Assembly: GCF_001278845.1 (NCBI RefSeq) | Contig: NZ_CP012590.1 | Coordinates: 1,984,001-2,048,000 of the forward strand | From: Actinomyces sp. oral taxon 414 | GTDB taxonomy: Bacteria > Actinomycetota > Actinomycetes > Actinomycetales > Actinomycetaceae | Length of the DNA stretch: 64,000 bases | Reading direction: 5' to 3' | Shown: piece after piece, positions 61,911-64,000 of the stretch | Layout: each line of letters begins with the position of its first letter | Numbering within the stretch: position 1 is the first letter of the stretch | Notes under the pieces: model-generated | What the model saw: only the letters and a program-made list of their open reading frames with translations | Told to the model about the DNA's origin: nothing | Database searches by the model: none | Translations under genes and position numbers: made by a program

Positions 61911-62321
61911 TACCCGCCCCGGGACGCCCCGAACCTGGAACGACTGGGAGCCCGCCACTTCGTCATCGAATGGCCCGACCCCACCGCCCAATTCGGCAAA
62001 GGGCACCGCCACGTCGCCGTCCAGCGCGATTCCGGGCGCCGCTGGTCCTTCAACCAGTACGGCGACCCCCTGCCCTTCGAGGACACCGCCGCCTACACCG
62101 CCCGGCGCCTGACCGACCGGCTCACGCCCCGCATGCTCGCCGACTACTGCGCCGCCCTGGGCGTGGACGCCTTCAACGACGACTTCTACACCGGCCCCTC
62201 CCGCCTCGTCCACTGGCGCTGGAAGAACAGCTCCCGGGCGCACACCTGGACCTACGCCCAGGCCCAGGCCGAACGCGGCTGGGGCCCCGCCGCCTGGAAA
62301 ACCCTCGGACGCAACCCATGA
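61911..62321 (+). pseudogene. Unrecognised gene, 3' part after the IS insertion
   Basis: After the duplicated TA the frame reads PPRDAPNLERLGARHFVIEW, then GHRHVAVQRDSGRRWSFNQY, ADYCAALGVDAFNDDFY and ends KTLGRNP at 62321. It is the continuation of 60254-60606. It contains an internal ATG at 62133 that could give a 62-residue fragment. The stop overlaps the ATG of the next gene (ATGA), showing that the broken gene was part of this operon. Confidence 0.8.
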
Positions 62322-62749
62322 CCACCAACGACTGGAGCATCCACGACGGCACCGCCCTGCGCGCCGTCCTGCCCCTGACCATCACCAGGGCCGGCCGGGA
62401 CCCCTACGGGCGCACCTTCGTCTGCGGCGCCGGCTGGAGGCTCGACCTGCTGTGCGACTGGACCCTGGCCGACCCTGCGGGCGTCGTCCTGGCCCGCGAC
62501 CAGGACCTCGACGAGGCGGTCCGCGCCGTCCTCGCCCGCCTGGCGGGCAGAGCCCTGGCCGGGGTCGAGTGCCCCGAGGACGCCTACAACCCCGTCTTCA
62601 CCCTCGACGACGGCCGCCTCCTGTCCATCGAGGCCGATTACGACGGCGACCCCTGGCATCTGAGTGTGGACGGCGTCCTCGACCTGGAGGGGCCCGGGCC
62701 CGGCGACCACAATGCCTGGCTCGCCGGCAACCTCGCCGACGAGCCCTGA
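62318..62749 (+). CDS. Small protein of unknown function, paralogue 1 of 3
   Basis: The 143-residue acidic protein has no signal or membrane segment. It shares a pattern with the next two genes: a Trp/Leu strand pair (GWRLDLLCDWTLADPAGVVLA), an Asp-rich helix, a segment LARLAGRALAGVECPE, then FTLDDGRLLSIEADYDGDPW with a final HLSVDG. This LDDG...W ending resembles small immunity or DUF6188-like proteins; the assignment is uncertain. It starts inside the stop of the IS-interrupted gene. Confidence 0.75.
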   Translation: MTTNDWSIHDGTALRAVLPLTITRAGRDPYGRTFVCGAGWRLDLLCDWTLADPAGVVLARDQDLDEAVRAVLARLAGRALAGVECPEDAYNPVFTLDDGRLLSIEADYDGDPWHLSVDGVLDLEGPGPGDHNAWLAGNLADEP

Positions 62750-62819
62750 CCGGGGTTCCGCCGAGCAGGCCGTCGACTACCCTGATGATCCGCCGTCGGC
62801 CCCGGGATGAGGAGGCCCC

Positions 62820-63200
62820 ATGGAGTGGATGGATGCGTTCGAGCGGTGGGCGGCCGGCGTCGGGCCGCACCGCATCGAGGAGGCGCTCTACAACGTGAGC
62901 CTCCAGCTGATCCTGGCCGGCGGGGACTGGGGGTTCGCGACCCTGTGCCCCGTTCGCGCACTCGCCCCGGACGGGACCGTCTGGTTCTCCGACGTCCGCG
63001 CCGCCCTGATCGGGTCCGATGCGGCGACGGACCTGCTCAGACCGCTGGTCGGCCGGAGCGTGGTGGGGATCGTGCCGAGGTTCCGCGCCGATATCGCCGA
63101 CCTTGACCTGTGCCTCGACGACGGCGGCCGCGTGCAGTGCTTCTCGGACTGCGCGTCCTACGAACCGTGGACGCTGACCATGGACGGGGCGATCTGGTGA
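62820..63200 (+). CDS. Small protein of unknown function, paralogue 2 of 3
   Basis: The 126-residue protein has the same layout as its neighbours: LQLILAGGDWGFATLCPVRA, APDGTVWFSD, LLRPLVGRSVVGIVPRF, ADLDLCLDDGGRVQCFSDC and YEPWTLTM. The ATG at 62820 follows GAGGAGG. The stop overlaps the start of the next gene (GTGA). Probably cytoplasmic. Confidence 0.75.
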   Translation: MEWMDAFERWAAGVGPHRIEEALYNVSLQLILAGGDWGFATLCPVRALAPDGTVWFSDVRAALIGSDAATDLLRPLVGRSVVGIVPRFRADIADLDLCLDDGGRVQCFSDCASYEPWTLTMDGAIW

Positions 63201-63661
63201 GCCCGCGTCCCGACGGCGATGCCGGACCCGGGCCCCACGGCGCGGTCCTGAGCGGCGAGCGCCCCGTCCCCGCCGACCTGCCCCTGTCGCTGCCGATCGC
63301 CTCGGCCCGGGTGCGCCCCGGCGCCGCCGACTGCTTCGGCGGCCGCCTGCCCGCCCGCCTCGCGCCGTGGGCCGAGGACATCGAGACGAACTGGACTCAC
63401 CTGGAAGTCGCCGGCCCGGGCTGGGCGCTGAGGGCGCTGTGCGCGTGGCGCGTCGTCGACGGGGCCGGACGCATGGTGACGTCGGGCTTCGAGTGCCGCG
63501 GCGACGAGGACCTCGCCCCCCTGGTGGAGCGGCGCGCGGTGCGGGCGGTGGTCAGCCCCGTCGGGCAGGTGGCCGACCTCGATCTGCGCCTCGACGACGG
63601 CGGCCGCATCGAGCTCTTCACGTCCTGGTCCGCGGCGTCCTGGAGGCTGGAGACGCCGTGA
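63197..63661 (+). CDS. Small protein of unknown function, paralogue 3 of 3
   Basis: The 154-residue protein has an extra Pro-rich N-terminus of about 50 residues, then the shared pattern WTHLEVAGPGWALRALCAWR, DGAGRMVTSGFECRGDED, LVERRAVRAVVSP, QVADLDLRLDDGGRIELFTSW and a closing SWRLETP. GTG 63197 overlaps the stop of paralogue 2, so translation is coupled. Its last residues reach within about 50 bases of the convergent gene at 63713. Confidence 0.75.
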   Translation: MSPRPDGDAGPGPHGAVLSGERPVPADLPLSLPIASARVRPGAADCFGGRLPARLAPWAEDIETNWTHLEVAGPGWALRALCAWRVVDGAGRMVTSGFECRGDEDLAPLVERRAVRAVVSPVGQVADLDLRLDDGGRIELFTSWSAASWRLETP

Positions 63662-63712
63662 CGGCGATGGGCTCCCAGGGGACCGAGCAGGAATGGCGCC
63701 GACCCGAACCCG

Positions 63713-64000
63713 TCAGGCCGAGCAGGACCAGTCCGACAGGAGCGACGAGGCGTCCTCCTCGCTCCTCGCCCACGACTCCACCATGCTCCACTCCCCGGGC
63801 GGGGTCATGTCCAGGCAGGAGGAGAGCCCCGCGTCCGCGAATGCGGTGAGGGTCTCCTCGGGGCCGTCGAGGAAGTGGTCCCAGCAGGTCTGGTGGACGA
63901 CGATAACGTGCGGCGAGCCCAGGATGCCGGCCGCCGCCGAGGCCCGCTCCGCCGAGAGGGTGAGTGGGCGCCCGTCGAACCTGCCCGGGACCGTGGCCCG
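63713..64000 (-). CDS. Protein of unknown function (N-terminal part outside the window)
   Basis: Reading leftwards from the window edge, 95 codons are open and end with TGA at 63713. The product includes RFDGRPLTLSAERASAAAGI, GSPHVIVVHQTCWDHFLDGP and EETLTAFADAGLSSCLD, and ends in LSDWSCSA. Codon use is typical for the window. No family is recognised. It converges on the row of small paralogues. Confidence 0.7.
   Translation of the reverse strand, partial: RATVPGRFDGRPLTLSAERASAAAGILGSPHVIVVHQTCWDHFLDGPEETLTAFADAGLSSCLDMTPPGEWSMVESWARSEEDASSLLSDWSCSA

Overview
The window is very GC-rich and densely coded, with many GTG starts and short ATGA/GTGA overlaps between genes. The gene order (an rpsP-khpA-rimM-trmD-lepB-rplS-lepB-rnhB run, then ffh, ftsY and smc) and the protein sequences point to a high-GC actinobacterium, most probably Actinomyces or a close Actinomycetaceae relative. 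That placement is inferred from gene content and style; no rRNA is present.

Region 1 (1-8.2 kb, minus strand) is a conserved translation and secretion operon: a YraN-like protein at the left edge, a DUF2469 protein, RNase HII, a signal peptidase I with a very long acidic repeated N-terminus, ribosomal protein L19, a second signal peptidase I, TrmD fused to a GNAT acetyltransferase, RimM, a KH protein and S16. Region 2 (8.7-30 kb) is the ffh, ftsY and smc backbone, all on the minus strand. Accessory modules occupy every gap between these genes. They are a membrane-anchored protein of uncertain start, two paralogous plus-strand cassettes (ABC ATPase, ABC-2 permease, histidine kinase, response regulator), an AAA ATPase with a decayed DUF4276 partner, a three-copy repeat element, and an orphan CRISPR array.

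Region 3 (29.9-41.2 kb, mostly plus strand) holds a third two-component pair, an unrecognised protein bracketed by repeat ends, a lantibiotic-immunity-type ABC transporter with a fused permease, an S41-like membrane protein and a NatAB-like ABC exporter. Region 4 (41.3-46 kb, minus) has ndk, dhaM and dhaL without dhaK, and folC with an unusual Gly/Arg/Ser/Asp-rich N-terminus.

Region 5 (46-47.5 kb) is a non-coding cluster of several repeat families, some shared with 15.6, 32.5, 34 and 41 kb. Region 6 (47.5-58.1 kb, minus) is a capsule or exopolysaccharide locus of the Wzx/Wzy type: an initiating sugar transferase, a chain-length/ATPase protein with an altered P-loop, flippase, polymerase, a double glycosyltransferase, a nucleotide-sugar dehydrogenase and a GT2 glycosyltransferase.

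Region 7 (59.4-64 kb) is a row of small, mutually related, immunity-like proteins. One of them is cut exactly at a TA dinucleotide by an IS630-family element. The right edge cuts another small minus-strand gene.
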